Shown here: piece after piece, positions 27,448 through 36,791 of the stretch
Layout: each line of letters opens with the position of its first letter
How positions within the stretch are numbered: the stretch's first letter is position 1
NCBI RefSeq assembly: GCF_023822005.2
Contig: NZ_CP098806.1
Location: 5,082,501-5,146,500 of the forward strand
Direction of reading: 5' to 3'
DNA length: 64,000 nt
Source of the DNA: Dyadobacter fanqingshengii
GTDB taxonomy: Bacteria > Bacteroidota > Bacteroidia > Cytophagales > Spirosomataceae
The notes under the pieces: model-generated
What the model was told of the DNA's origin: nothing
The model's input: only the letters and a program-made list of their open reading frames with translations
Database searches by the model: none
Made by a program: the position numbers and the translations under genes

Positions 27448-27816
27448 ATGAATAAAATCAATATTTGGTACTGGATCTTTACGATCGGCTTCGTTCTGCC
27501 GCTAACAGCTGGCTCTTTATTTGAATTAAGTGGTAATGCGGATTCGATTTCGCAATATACGCGACTTGGTTACCCGGCTTACCTGCCGCCTTTCCTGGGG
27601 CTTGCACGTCTTCTTGCTGTGATTGCGATTATCGTTTCAGGATTCCCAAGGCTTAAAGAGTGGGCATATGCGGGTCTTGTTTTTGATGTAATGGGTGCTG
27701 CGTTCTCTCAAATTGCATCCGGCCAGGAATTCACAAATGCTCTTTTTCCTTTGATCACTATTTTTTTTATTGCCGGTTCTTATCTCTTATACCATAGGAG
27801 AGTGGCGCTTGGGTGA
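27448..27816 (+). CDS. DoxX-like family membrane protein
   Basis: A protein of 122 residues with four hydrophobic helices: WYWIFTIGFVLPLTAGSLF, LPPFLGLARLLAVIAIIVSG, WAYAGLVFDVMGAAFSQIA and LFPLITIFFIAGSYLLYH. Length and helix layout fit the DoxX-like group, which in Bacteroidota often accompanies small VOC or SRPBCC proteins. It is the second gene of the operon. Function is unknown. Confidence 0.8.
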   Translation: MNKINIWYWIFTIGFVLPLTAGSLFELSGNADSISQYTRLGYPAYLPPFLGLARLLAVIAIIVSGFPRLKEWAYAGLVFDVMGAAFSQIASGQEFTNALFPLITIFFIAGSYLLYHRRVALG

Positions 27817-27857
27817 ACGTTAAAGATTGCTTCGGCAATTTGGATGGCTGTTTAAAT

Positions 27858-27875
27858 GCACCCCACGCTAGTGCG
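27858..27875. repeat. Partial copy of the tRNA-Pro anticodon arm
   Basis: GCACCCCACGCTAGTGCG matches GCACCCCATGCTAGTGCG within the tRNA-Pro gene (27952-27969) at 17 of 18 bases, in the same orientation. It lies beyond the tRNA terminator. A match of this length so close by is unlikely by chance; it could be a tRNA-gene remnant or an attachment-site scar of an integrated element that has left. Confidence 0.6.
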
Positions 27876-27888
27876 TGATACAAAACCG

Positions 27889-27917
27889 AAAAAGCCCGGT
27901 CCGAAGACCAGGCTTTT
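27889..27917 (-). terminator. Rho-independent terminator of tRNA-Pro
   Basis: On the reverse strand AAAGCCTGGTC and GACCGGGCTTT pair through one U-G wobble around a TTCG tetraloop, followed by a T run. On the forward strand the wobble would become a C-A mismatch, so the element is tuned to the tRNA's direction. Confidence 0.92.
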
Positions 27918-27918
27918 G

Positions 27919-27992
27919 TCGGGATGACAAGATTCGAACTTGCGACCCCTAGCACCCCATGCTAGTGCGCTACCGGGCTGCGCTACATCCCG
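27919..27992 (-). tRNA. tRNA-Pro (anticodon GGG)
   Basis: The reverse strand folds as a complete cloverleaf: acceptor CGGGATG/CATCCCG with discriminator A, D arm GCGC/GCGC, anticodon stem CTAGC/GCTAG with loop ATGGGGT (anticodon GGG) and T arm GCAAG-TTCGAAT-CTTGT. The 3' CCA is not encoded. A terminator follows directly. Confidence 0.95.
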
Positions 27993-28109
27993 AAATGATT
28001 GCTGAATGATTCAGCTCCCGAACTCTTTGGGGTTGCAAATCTAGGAATTTTTGGAATACTGCCTATTCCAATTTGAAAAAAATTAAAACAGGCAGTATTT
28101 TATGATCTG

Positions 28110-31100
28110 CTAAATGGTTTCGCTTTGCCAATTTGGGTTCACGACCTCTTTCTTGCCCTTTCTGAACCACTTGTCGCGGACGCGCTCGTTTACATAATAC
28201 ATACATGGAACCATGATCAATGTAAGCAATGTCGAGAATGTTAATCCGAAAATGATCGTCCAGGCAAGAATGTTCCAGAAAATTGAGCTGGGTCCGCCAA
28301 CGATCAGGTGTGGTTCCAGATTCCGGAAAAGACCAACAAAGTCAACGGTTATTCCCAAAGCCAGCGGCACAAGTCCCAATACGGCTGCTGATGCTGTCAA
28401 CAATACGGGCGTTAACCTGATCGCTCCACCTTCAATGATGGCCTCACGCATGGGGTAACCGCGTCCCCGAAGCTCTTCAATGAACTCAATGAGGAGGATA
28501 CCATTCTTCACCACAATACCAGCCAGTGCAATAATGCCGACACCTGACATAATGATGGAGAAATCTTTATTGAAAACAATGAAGCCCAGCAATACGCCAA
28601 TCAGCGACAACAGAATTGTAAAGAAGATAATGAACGGCTTCACAACAGAGTTGAACTGCGTGGCCAGGATCAGATAAATAAGCAGGATTGCTGCGCCAAA
28701 TGCGGTTCCAAGAAACGACATCGATTCATTCTGCTCTTCCTGCTCACCGCCCATCTTGATAATATAACCATTTGGGACTTCCATATCCTGGATCAATGTT
28801 TCGATTTGCGCAACGATTTCGTTGGCATTGTAACCCGGCAAAACATCGGAGCCTAATGTCACGATCCGGCTTTGGTCCTGACGGTTGATCTGGCTGAAAG
28901 TGGTTGAATAATGCACATCAGCAACGGAAGTAATCGGAACCTGACGCAGCGCTCCGCCCATATTCATGTCGCGGTAAACAACATTCAGGCTCAAAAGCTT
29001 CTCAATTTGCTCACGATCATCTTTTTCCAGCCTTACCATGATCGGATATTCGTCCTTATCATCTCTGAACTTGGAAACTTCAAGACCGAAAAGTGCCGTA
29101 CGGACTGCCAGCGCGATTTGCTGCGAGCTAATGCCTTCGCGTTGTGCTTTCTCACGGTCAATGTCAATGACGATCTCCGGTTTGTTCGTTACCAGGTCCG
29201 AACGCAATTGATCTATCCCTTCAATGCCCGATTGCTGCACTTTTTGCAAAACGCTTTTTTCAAGCTTTTGAAGCACTTCAAAATCATCACCTGAGATCTC
29301 AATAGAAATCGGTTTACCCGTTGGAGGGCCTACGGCTTCGCGTTCTACGGAAATTTCTGCTCCCGGAATGCCTTTTACAGCCTCCCGGATTTTGCGGAGG
29401 ATGGTTTCTGATGAACGACCGCCCCGTTCGGTTCCGTAAACAAATGCTACAGTTACCTTGGATTTGTGCGGCGTTGCAGAACGGTCCGGGTTATAAGGGT
29501 CACCGGCGTTTTTGCCAACATTGGCAATCACCGAATTTACCATATCCATGGCCTTTTCTTTTTCCAAAACATCGAAAACACGCTTCTCGATGATCTTGGT
29601 CACAGAATCAGTCACCCGTGCATCCGTTCCGATCGGCAGTTTATTATAAACATACACGTAATCCGGATCACCACTTGGGAAGAAAAGCACCTTAGGCTGC
29701 ACGATGCCGGTCAGCACGAATGTGAAAATCAGTAAACCAAACACAATGGCAATAGCAACAACCGGTCTCCAGCCTCTCAAAAGCCAGTCGATCAGCTTGC
29801 GATAGCCGTTTTTCAAAGAAGGCAATAGGCGATCCTGGAAAGGGACCAAAATTCTTGGTGTCAGAATGTAATGATTAAAAACCCATAGCAAGAGGATGAA
29901 AACGAAGAAGTTACCAACTCCGCGATCGATCAGGTAACCAATTGCTGCCGCAACAACCAGGATAATCAGTGGCCGGCGGATGGCTTTGAAACTCGTGTCG
30001 TGCGCTTCTTTCTCGTCTTCATGACGTCCCATGAATGACACCGCAAATACCGGGTTCATTACATATGCCACAAAAAGCGATGCGCCCAGGGTTATAATGA
30101 GCGTCAGCGGCATGAATTTCATGAATTCCCCGACTATACCCGTCCAGAAAAGCAGCGGAAAGAATGGTGCAATGGTCGTTAATGTTCCCGATAATACAGG
30201 AATAAACACTTCACCGGCCGCGGCTTTCACCGCCTGCTGGATCGTCCAGTCTCTATGTTGGTTGAACAAACGGTGCGTATTTTCAATTACCACAATCGCG
30301 TCATCCACTACAAGCCCTATACCGAGCAGGAATGCGAACAGAACGATGGTGTTCAATGTAAATTCTGTTCCTACCAATGGCCCGATAATAGGCATCATTA
30401 CAAAAGCAACCAGTGCCGAAAGCGGAACGGAAAGTCCCACGAAAATGGCATCACGCACACCCATGAAGAACATGAGCACCATTACCACGAAGATAAAGCC
30501 GAGTACAACGGTATTGATAAGGTCATGCAAATCAGCTCTCGTCTGAATCGACTGATCCGCTGTGATCTTCACGTCCAATCCCGGGGGAAAACGGTTTTCT
30601 TTGAAGTCCGCAATCACATTTTCGATCTTATCAGCTGCTTCAACAAGGTTCTCACCGGAACGTTTGATCACGTTCAGCGTGATTACTGTTTTATTCGCCA
30701 AGCGGGCAAAATCCTGTTGTTCTTCAAAGTTATCAGACACTTCGGCCACATCGCCCAGACGAACCGTTGCGCCTGTTGCAGTGCGGATGCGGATATTCGC
30801 CATATCTGCAACATTGGTATACTCACCTTTTACACGAAGCGTTCTGCGCACACCTTCCACATTCAATTCACCACCCGAAACGTTGATGTTTTCACTCTGA
30901 ATCGCAGTCTGAACATCATAGAATGTCAAACCCGTCGATTTCATACGGTCCAGGTTTACGTTGATCTGGATTTCACGGTTCAGTGCACCCAAAATATCCA
31001 CACGCGTGATTTCCGGCAATGCTTCGATTCCGTCCTGCAAGTCTTCCGCGTATTGCTTCAGTTGTTTCAGTGAGAAATTACCCGCAATGTTCACGTTCAT

Positions 31101-31541
31101 GATCGGGAACTCCGAGAAGTTCACGTCCTGGGCCGTGGGACCCGAGTCGAGATTCTGCGGTAAGTCTGTTTTTGCTTTATCAATTGCATCTCTGACTCGT
31201 TGCAGGGCGACTTCAACTGCCACATCCGGCGTAAATTCCACCAGGATTACCGAAACATCTTGCAATGCATTGGATTTGATCTTTTTAACCCCGTTCAGTG
31301 ATTTAAGCTGCTTTTCAATGGGTTTGTTGATCGTGTTTTCAATATCCGCAGGCGCTGTTCCGAAGTAAATCGTGTTGATATAGATCTGCGGGATCTTGAT
31401 ATCGGGAAACTGCTCTTTGGGCAGGTTGTTATAGACCATAAACCCGGCAAGCGTAATGATGAACGTAAAGATGTAAATCGTCGTCCGATTCTCTACGCAC
31501 CAGTTGGTAAAGCCTAGGGTTTTATATTCGTTAAATTTCAT
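28110..31541 (-). CDS. RND efflux transporter permease (AcrB/HAE1-type)
   Basis: A protein of 1143 residues, full RND length. It has the N-terminal helix (TIYIFTFIITLAGFMVYNNLP), the pore-domain opening (FGTAPADIENTINKPIEKQL), the central helix run with the LVVDDAIVVIENTHRL proton-relay motif, and two symmetric halves with porter domains; the second half ends in SLIGVLLGFIVFN and GIIALAGIVVKNGILLIEFIEELR. It pumps drugs or lipophilic compounds from the inner membrane/periplasm through a TolC channel. It is the last gene of the TetR-tolC-adaptor-RND operon, 31 bases after the adaptor. Confidence 0.96.
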   Translation of the reverse strand: MKFNEYKTLGFTNWCVENRTTIYIFTFIITLAGFMVYNNLPKEQFPDIKIPQIYINTIYFGTAPADIENTINKPIEKQLKSLNGVKKIKSNALQDVSVILVEFTPDVAVEVALQRVRDAIDKAKTDLPQNLDSGPTAQDVNFSEFPIMNVNIAGNFSLKQLKQYAEDLQDGIEALPEITRVDILGALNREIQINVNLDRMKSTGLTFYDVQTAIQSENINVSGGELNVEGVRRTLRVKGEYTNVADMANIRIRTATGATVRLGDVAEVSDNFEEQQDFARLANKTVITLNVIKRSGENLVEAADKIENVIADFKENRFPPGLDVKITADQSIQTRADLHDLINTVVLGFIFVVMVLMFFMGVRDAIFVGLSVPLSALVAFVMMPIIGPLVGTEFTLNTIVLFAFLLGIGLVVDDAIVVIENTHRLFNQHRDWTIQQAVKAAAGEVFIPVLSGTLTTIAPFFPLLFWTGIVGEFMKFMPLTLIITLGASLFVAYVMNPVFAVSFMGRHEDEKEAHDTSFKAIRRPLIILVVAAAIGYLIDRGVGNFFVFILLLWVFNHYILTPRILVPFQDRLLPSLKNGYRKLIDWLLRGWRPVVAIAIVFGLLIFTFVLTGIVQPKVLFFPSGDPDYVYVYNKLPIGTDARVTDSVTKIIEKRVFDVLEKEKAMDMVNSVIANVGKNAGDPYNPDRSATPHKSKVTVAFVYGTERGGRSSETILRKIREAVKGIPGAEISVEREAVGPPTGKPISIEISGDDFEVLQKLEKSVLQKVQQSGIEGIDQLRSDLVTNKPEIVIDIDREKAQREGISSQQIALAVRTALFGLEVSKFRDDKDEYPIMVRLEKDDREQIEKLLSLNVVYRDMNMGGALRQVPITSVADVHYSTTFSQINRQDQSRIVTLGSDVLPGYNANEIVAQIETLIQDMEVPNGYIIKMGGEQEEQNESMSFLGTAFGAAILLIYLILATQFNSVVKPFIIFFTILLSLIGVLLGFIVFNKDFSIIMSGVGIIALAGIVVKNGILLIEFIEELRGRGYPMREAIIEGGAIRLTPVLLTASAAVLGLVPLALGITVDFVGLFRNLEPHLIVGGPSSIFWNILAWTIIFGLTFSTLLTLIMVPCMYYVNERVRDKWFRKGKKEVVNPNWQSETI

Positions 31542-31572
31542 AAATAGCTAATGTTGAATGAGATAAATAGCC

Positions 31573-32709
31573 TTAATAGCTGATCGGCTGGCCGTCGGAA
31601 ACTTCCTGATAACCCAATGTGATCAGCTGGTCGCCTGCTGCGAGGCCGGAAAGGATTTCTACTTTTCCGTTATAGCTCAAACCGGTTTTGACTTCTTTTG
31701 CCTTGGCCACCTTTTTATTACCCTCGGTTACAGCCACATATACAACATTGCCCTTTTCCGTGCTTTGCACGTAATTCTGATCAATCGCCAATGCATTTTT
31801 GCTGATCGCATCATTGATCTGAATTTGGGCCATCATATTTGGCTTAATGTCTTTTCCTGACGGCAGATTGGCTTCGATCGAGAATGTCCTTGACAATGGG
31901 TCAACGGTGGTGCTAACGAATGTGATTCTTGCCTTATATTCCTTTTTCAAATCAGGAAATTTGACGATCACCTCATCACCTTTTTTCACACTGGCAGCAT
32001 AAGTATCAGAGACTTTTGCAGTTACTTTCAGGTTGTTCAGGTTTACAATCCGCACAACGCCCACGCCCGGGGAAGCTGTTTCTCCTACTTTTACATTGAC
32101 CATATCAACCACACCGGCCATTGGCGACACAATGTTGGTTTGCGCCAGTTGACTGTTCAAGGTGCTCATTCTTCTTTCCAGAGACTCCTTGTTGTTTTTG
32201 GCTTGCAGATATTGAATCTCGGTTCCGATTTTTTGGTCCCAAAGATTTTTTTGCTTTTCATAGATCGTGTTGGCGAGCGACATTTGTGTTTTCAACTCTT
32301 CTACAGATTCCGAGAGAATGCTGTTGTCAATTTTTCCGATGATGCCTCCTGCCTTTACATAATCACCTTCTTTCACATACATCGCGACAATTGCGCCGCC
32401 TGTTTTCGGTGTCACCAATACATTGTTTTTCGCATCCACTGTTCCCTGCAATTCCACATAATGGCGGAATGTCGCAGCATCAAGCGTATCAATGGTTACC
32501 GGTTTTACTTTGGCTTCCGCAGCTTTGTTAGGATCCAGTTTTGTGATCTCAATTTCAAGCGCTTTGATTTTCTTCTCATTCTCTGCACGCTCTGTTTTCA
32601 GCTTGGCAAGTTCTTCTTTCTTTCCTGCCAGGCCTTCTTTCTTTTCATCTCCGCCGCATGACGCAAGCAGGATAGTCATGGCTGTTAATATTAAAATATG
32701 TCTTTTCAT
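31573..32709 (-). CDS. RND efflux periplasmic adaptor (membrane fusion) lipoprotein
   Basis: A protein of 378 residues starting MKRHILILTAMTILLASCGG, a lipoprotein signal with the lipobox LASC. A coiled-coil segment follows (KKEELAKLKTERAENEKKIKALEIEIT). Then come the biotinyl-lipoyl half motifs (NVLVTPKTGGAIVAMYVKEGDYV and TNIVSPMAGVVDMVNVKVGE), the helical hairpin and the beta-barrel domains. It links the RND pump to TolC. A start 24 bases upstream is possible, but it would add residues before the signal peptide. It sits between tolC and the pump gene. Confidence 0.94.
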   Translation of the reverse strand: MKRHILILTAMTILLASCGGDEKKEGLAGKKEELAKLKTERAENEKKIKALEIEITKLDPNKAAEAKVKPVTIDTLDAATFRHYVELQGTVDAKNNVLVTPKTGGAIVAMYVKEGDYVKAGGIIGKIDNSILSESVEELKTQMSLANTIYEKQKNLWDQKIGTEIQYLQAKNNKESLERRMSTLNSQLAQTNIVSPMAGVVDMVNVKVGETASPGVGVVRIVNLNNLKVTAKVSDTYAASVKKGDEVIVKFPDLKKEYKARITFVSTTVDPLSRTFSIEANLPSGKDIKPNMMAQIQINDAISKNALAIDQNYVQSTEKGNVVYVAVTEGNKKVAKAKEVKTGLSYNGKVEILSGLAAGDQLITLGYQEVSDGQPISY

Positions 32710-32759
32710 GATATAGGTAAGTAGCAGTTTCAAATTTTGTTTTAGTGTTAATGTGATGC

Positions 32760-34127
32760 TTATTTTTCTGTATAAAGTTCTCCTTTGGCGCGGCTGAGGT
32801 CTACCTTGGCGATCATCAGGTCATAAAGCGCAGTGAAATAGTTCGTTTGCGCTTCTTTCAATGATGATTCTGCGTTGATCACCTCGATGTTGGAGCCGAC
32901 TCCTTCTTTGTATTTGATTTTCGAAACACGGACAATTTCCTCAGCGAGCGTCAGGTTGCGTTTCTGGGTTTCCAGCGTAGCAAATGCATTTTTAATGCTA
33001 ATACTTGCCTGATTGTTTTCCAGGTCGATAGACTGTTTCAGCAGCGTCTGGTTGTTCTTCACCTTATCAATGGCGATCTTTTTCTGGTTGATCTGGTATT
33101 TTTTGGAAAAACCATCGAAGATCGGAATGTTGAGGTTTACGGTTAACACCATGTTATTATACCAGTTGTCGGTAAATAGTTGTGAAAACTTGTCATAACC
33201 AGCATTGTACCCATATCCAACAGAGGCCGACAAGCTTGGAAGATACCCACTCCGCACGTTGCGCAGGTCGAGGCCGGCTAGTTTTTCCTGGGTGTTGAGC
33301 AAGGAATATTCGATGCGGTTTTCATAACTGATGTCTGCATTAGCAGATTCAGATCTCAGCGCATCCACATTGACTGCATTAATGTCGTCGGTCAGTTTGA
33401 TCGGCTCGTTAGCAGGCATTCCCATCTGATATTTTAGCAAGGCATAGCTCAATTCAATAAGATTCTGCACTTTTTGCCGCTCGGTTTGCAGGTTATTGAT
33501 CTGCACTTCAAGGCGATTCACGTCCAAAAGCTCTACAAATCCGCTGACATTCATGGCCTTAGTCTCACGCATCAGCGAATCCACACGTGAAATGTTGAGA
33601 TCCAGCAACTTGGCGCGCTCCTCAGCAACTTGTGCTGAATAATAGGCCTTTGTAACGGCCTCAGCCACTTGCACTTTCGATGACGTTGTAGATTTCTGAG
33701 CCAGTTCGCGATATGTTGCTGCTGCTTTCAAACCAATGAAGTAAGACCCACTAAAAATAAGCTGGTTCAAATTGGCAGATGCCGACCCTTGCCATGGGAT
33801 CCCGAATTCTACCGCAGCAGGAGGAGCGTCCGCAGGAGCTGTCGGATCAAACGCATTTGCCGGAAGGAAGAACCTCGGGATAATAATGTTATTGGTCACC
33901 GAAACGGCCGCGCTCAACTGGGGCAGACCCGCTGCCCGGATCTCACCAATGCGTGCCTCGGCGGATGTTGCATCCAATTGCGCATTTTTAATATTCAAAT
34001 TGTGCTTGATCGCATAATCCACGGCCTGTTCAAGGGAGAAATTCCCGTCCTGCGCGTGAAGCGGACCAATGCTGAGTAGAATCGCCAGCAGCATCAGGCT
34101 GCGTCGTATTATTTGTTCATTTTTCAT
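32760..34127 (-). CDS. TolC family outer-membrane efflux channel
   Basis: A protein of 455 residues with a signal peptide ending LHAQ. Two TolC repeats (FSLEQAVDYAIKHNLNIKNAQLD at the start, and LASIKNAFATLETQKRNLTLAEE in the second half) show the typical helical coiled-coil barrel pattern. It is the exit duct of the RND system. I chose the ATG at 34127 because it begins the signal peptide; an ATG 15 bases further upstream is also in frame. The start lies inside the 3' end of the TetR gene (11-base overlap), which indicates translational coupling. Confidence 0.92.
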   Translation of the reverse strand: MKNEQIIRRSLMLLAILLSIGPLHAQDGNFSLEQAVDYAIKHNLNIKNAQLDATSAEARIGEIRAAGLPQLSAAVSVTNNIIIPRFFLPANAFDPTAPADAPPAAVEFGIPWQGSASANLNQLIFSGSYFIGLKAAATYRELAQKSTTSSKVQVAEAVTKAYYSAQVAEERAKLLDLNISRVDSLMRETKAMNVSGFVELLDVNRLEVQINNLQTERQKVQNLIELSYALLKYQMGMPANEPIKLTDDINAVNVDALRSESANADISYENRIEYSLLNTQEKLAGLDLRNVRSGYLPSLSASVGYGYNAGYDKFSQLFTDNWYNNMVLTVNLNIPIFDGFSKKYQINQKKIAIDKVKNNQTLLKQSIDLENNQASISIKNAFATLETQKRNLTLAEEIVRVSKIKYKEGVGSNIEVINAESSLKEAQTNYFTALYDLMIAKVDLSRAKGELYTEK

Positions 34128-34758
34128 GGGTATTGATTTCAATTGCTGATCTGTCTTTTATGGTGTTGTAATATTCAAATCCTTTTTCCGATAAGACCCC
34201 TCTCAGAAAATGGAGGAGGAATTGCATTTGGGTATGCATCATGCTGAATTTTTTCTGCGGAAATATAGTCGGGTCAAAAGCCATAACGATTTGTTCTATA
34301 CGGAGCAATGCAAGCACATCTACGTCTATATCGGGCCGGTAAAGACCCTGTTCAATGCCAGTAACCAGATTTTCGCGAATACTTTTCAGCAGAAATTCAT
34401 GCTTATACGTTTCAAATTGCTCCCAGGCCGTCGGATAATATTTTTTCAAGTCGTACAACAATGCCGGATTCATGTTGGAAAGTGTATCCCGCATTTGTGC
34501 CGATGCATACATCATTTGCTCAATTGGGTTCGCTGCTTTCTCATCCAGTTTCTCCATTTCGCACTTTTGATCCATAATTTCGTTTTGGATCACCAATGCC
34601 AGAATGGCCTCTTTGTCAGAATAATGCTGATATATCGTACGCTTCGAAATCCCCAGGTCTTTGGCAATATCATCCATGGTAACGCTCTTGATCCCATAGC
34701 GCCAGAATAGATTTAGGGCTGATTTAATAATTCGCTCTTTCACAGGAGCAAATTTCAA
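34117..34758 (-). CDS. TetR family transcriptional regulator of the efflux operon
   Basis: A protein of 213 residues. The N-terminal HTH is canonical (IIKSALNLFWRYGIKSVTMDDIAKDLGISKRTIYQHYSDKEAIL). The rest is an all-helical ligand domain. It is the first gene of the efflux operon and overlaps tolC, so repressor and pump are made from one transcript, as for self-adjusting multidrug systems. A 30-bp palindrome 22 bases before its start is the likely operator. Confidence 0.94.
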   Translation of the reverse strand: MKFAPVKERIIKSALNLFWRYGIKSVTMDDIAKDLGISKRTIYQHYSDKEAILALVIQNEIMDQKCEMEKLDEKAANPIEQMMYASAQMRDTLSNMNPALLYDLKKYYPTAWEQFETYKHEFLLKSIRENLVTGIEQGLYRPDIDVDVLALLRIEQIVMAFDPTIFPQKKFSMMHTQMQFLLHFLRGVLSEKGFEYYNTIKDRSAIEINTHEK

Positions 34759-34779
34759 ATAATCGAATGAAATAAACTA

Positions 34780-34809
34780 AGAAAACTTTCAAAATGTTTA
34801 AAGTTTTCT
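34780..34809. promoter_or_regulatory. Palindromic operator for the TetR repressor (predicted)
   Basis: The arms AGAAAACTTT and AAAGTTTTCT are perfect 10-base complements with a 10-base centre, itself mostly symmetric; 13 of 15 pairs match over 30 bases. Position and size fit a TetR site controlling the TetR-tolC-adaptor-RND transcript. Confidence 0.65.
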
Positions 34810-35198
34810 GGTGTCAGGTAAGCGCTGATGCTCAGACAGTAATGGCACTGTTTCGAAAAGCTGCCAGGCAACTTAATTTGGAAATATGGTGCCTGTCTGG
34901 CTTGTTAGAGAAGTAGAGAATTGTTACAAATTGCATGGCTGGTGGTTTAAGTTGATGAAAGTTGAGAAAATTAATGCGCCAAATGTAGGTCGGCATGGCC
35001 ATTAAGAACAATCAAAAATTTATTAAACGGATAATTTAGGGTATGAACTTGGCAAATCAGGAGATAAAATGCGTTGTAACGGGAATGATTTAGATACAAC
35101 TGGTGTTTGGAAATGACACATATTCTGACCAATTTTCGGGTCTTTTGTCTTAGTTATTAACTTCCAATTCACTAATTGCTATCGCGACAAACAAATCA
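34810..35198. other. 389-base gap without a recognisable gene
   Basis: The only notable structure is a possible hairpin in which CAGACAG (34833-34839) pairs with CTGTCTG (34893-34899) and GCAC with GTGC, with a five-base bulge. No TAnnTTTG element was found in front of the decarboxylase gene by eye. The region separates two divergent units. Confidence 0.45.
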
Positions 35199-36680
35199 AT
35201 GAAAAGCTACATTGACCTGATTCAGCAGACGTTCGAGTTTCCTACGATGGAATTTAACGTTGATAATAATGAATTGCTGTTCAACAATGTACCACTGATG
35301 GATATCATCAAAGAACATGGTACGCCGTTAAAACTCAATTATCTGCCAAAAATCGGAGAGCATATCGAAAATGCAAACATGTTTTTTCGAAACTCTTTCA
35401 AAAGGCACAATTACAAAGGAAGCTACACTTATTGTTACTGCACGAAGTCTTCCCATTTCAGTTTTGTGCTGGAAGAGGCTTTAAAGCATAATATACATCT
35501 TGAAACTTCTTCGTCTTTTGATATTCCCATTATTCGCGAATTGTATCGCCGGGGCAAGGTAACCAAAAGTACTTACATCCTGGCAAATGGTTACAAATTG
35601 CCACGCTATACGCAGTATCTCAGTGAGTTGATCAACGAAGGATTTAATGTGATCCCCATTCTGGATAACCTTAAAGAGATCGAATCTTACGAGCAGCAGG
35701 TGACAGCGGATACGGTCAATTTCGGGATGCGCATTGCGACGGATGAAGAGCCGAATTTTGCTTTTTATACGTCACGTCTGGGAATCCGGTATAATGATGT
35801 GCAGCAGCTTTACAAGGAAAAGATTGAGTCTAATCCGAAGTTTAAGCTCAAAATGCTGCATTTCTTTATTAATACAGGCATCAAAGACAGTGCGTATTAT
35901 TGGAGTGAGCTAACAAGGTTTATGTTCAAATACTGCGAAATGCAGAAAATTTGCCCTGAACTGGATTCCATTGACATCGGCGGAGGCTTACCAATTCAGA
36001 CTTCCTTGCAGGCCGGATATGATTATCAGCAAATGATTGACGAGATCATTGAAAATATTCAGTGGATCTGCAACAAGAACAATGTTCCGGTTCCGCATAT
36101 TTTTACTGAATTCGGAAGTTATACGGTAGGAGAGAGCGGAGCGGTTATTTATGAAATCATTGATAAAAAGCTGCAAAACGACAAGGAGCTTTGGTATATG
36201 ATCAACGGCTCGTTCATTACGCAGCTTCCTGATTCGTGGGGCATGAACCAGAAATACATCATGTTACCGATCAATAACTGGGATAGTCCATACCAAAAAG
36301 TAAACCTTGGTGGATTGACATGCGATTCGCAGGATTTCTATAACAGCGAAATGCACAGCGCCGACTTGTATATGCCGATTTTTGAAGAAGATTCGGAAAA
36401 ACAGTACATTGGTTTCTTCCACACGGGGGCTTACCAGGAGTCTTTGGGCGGTTATGGCGGCATTCAGCATTGTCTGATTCCTGCACCAAAACATGTTTTG
36501 GTAGACAAGGATGAAGACGGAAAGATCATTACACGTGTTTTCGCCGAAGAGCAGAACAGCGATTCAATGCTTAAAATCTTAGGTTTCAAAGAAGAATCGT
36601 TTGTTGTTCCTGAAAAGAATGTCGGAACGGAAATGCAGCCAATAGAAGAAGAGGAAGAATTGGTAGAAACAAAAATCTGA
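35199..36680 (+). CDS. Arginine decarboxylase family protein (alanine-racemase-fold, PLP-dependent)
   Basis: A protein of 493 residues. The PLP lysine is K83 in YCYCTKSSHF, the phosphate loop is IDIGGGLPIQ, and the catalytic cysteine motif LTCDSQDF lies near residue 390. This arrangement is the fold-type III decarboxylase family (arginine/ornithine/diaminopimelate); Bacteroidota proteins of this length are annotated as biosynthetic arginine decarboxylase, the first step to agmatine and spermidine. It is shorter than E. coli SpeA (658 residues) and lacks its inserted domain. The C-terminus is acidic (EEEEEL). A terminator follows. Confidence 0.83.
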   Translation: MKSYIDLIQQTFEFPTMEFNVDNNELLFNNVPLMDIIKEHGTPLKLNYLPKIGEHIENANMFFRNSFKRHNYKGSYTYCYCTKSSHFSFVLEEALKHNIHLETSSSFDIPIIRELYRRGKVTKSTYILANGYKLPRYTQYLSELINEGFNVIPILDNLKEIESYEQQVTADTVNFGMRIATDEEPNFAFYTSRLGIRYNDVQQLYKEKIESNPKFKLKMLHFFINTGIKDSAYYWSELTRFMFKYCEMQKICPELDSIDIGGGLPIQTSLQAGYDYQQMIDEIIENIQWICNKNNVPVPHIFTEFGSYTVGESGAVIYEIIDKKLQNDKELWYMINGSFITQLPDSWGMNQKYIMLPINNWDSPYQKVNLGGLTCDSQDFYNSEMHSADLYMPIFEEDSEKQYIGFFHTGAYQESLGGYGGIQHCLIPAPKHVLVDKDEDGKIITRVFAEEQNSDSMLKILGFKEESFVVPEKNVGTEMQPIEEEEELVETKI

Positions 36681-36694
36681 CCAATGATATAAAG

Positions 36695-36753
36695 TTCTTT
36701 GAATGAGTTCGTTATTAGTCAAGCTAAAACGCTCATTCAAAGAATTATTTTTT
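36695..36753 (+). terminator. Rho-independent terminator after the decarboxylase gene
   Basis: The 13-base arms TTCTTTGAATGAG and CTCATTCAAAGAA pair perfectly around a loop that holds a second small stem (TTAG/CTAA). A T-rich tract follows at once. Confidence 0.85.
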
Positions 36754-36754
36754 A

Positions 36755-36762
36755 TATTTTTG
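36755..36762 (+). promoter_or_regulatory. Bacteroidota -7 element for the small lipoprotein gene
   Basis: TATTTTTG matches TAnnTTTG, directly after the terminator and 29 bases before the lipoprotein ATG. Confidence 0.5.
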
Positions 36763-36791
36763 CGGTGACAAATATTTATACGAACAGGAAA

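Noticed and set aside
30255..31073. 272-residue forward ORF inside the RND pump gene
   Set aside because: Antisense to a conserved full-length transporter and the translation is low-complexity with many Cys/His/Arg residues; it is a shadow frame.
32140..32661. 173-residue forward ORF inside the adaptor gene
   Set aside because: Antisense shadow of the membrane fusion protein; its hydrophobic look comes from the complementary coiled-coil codons.
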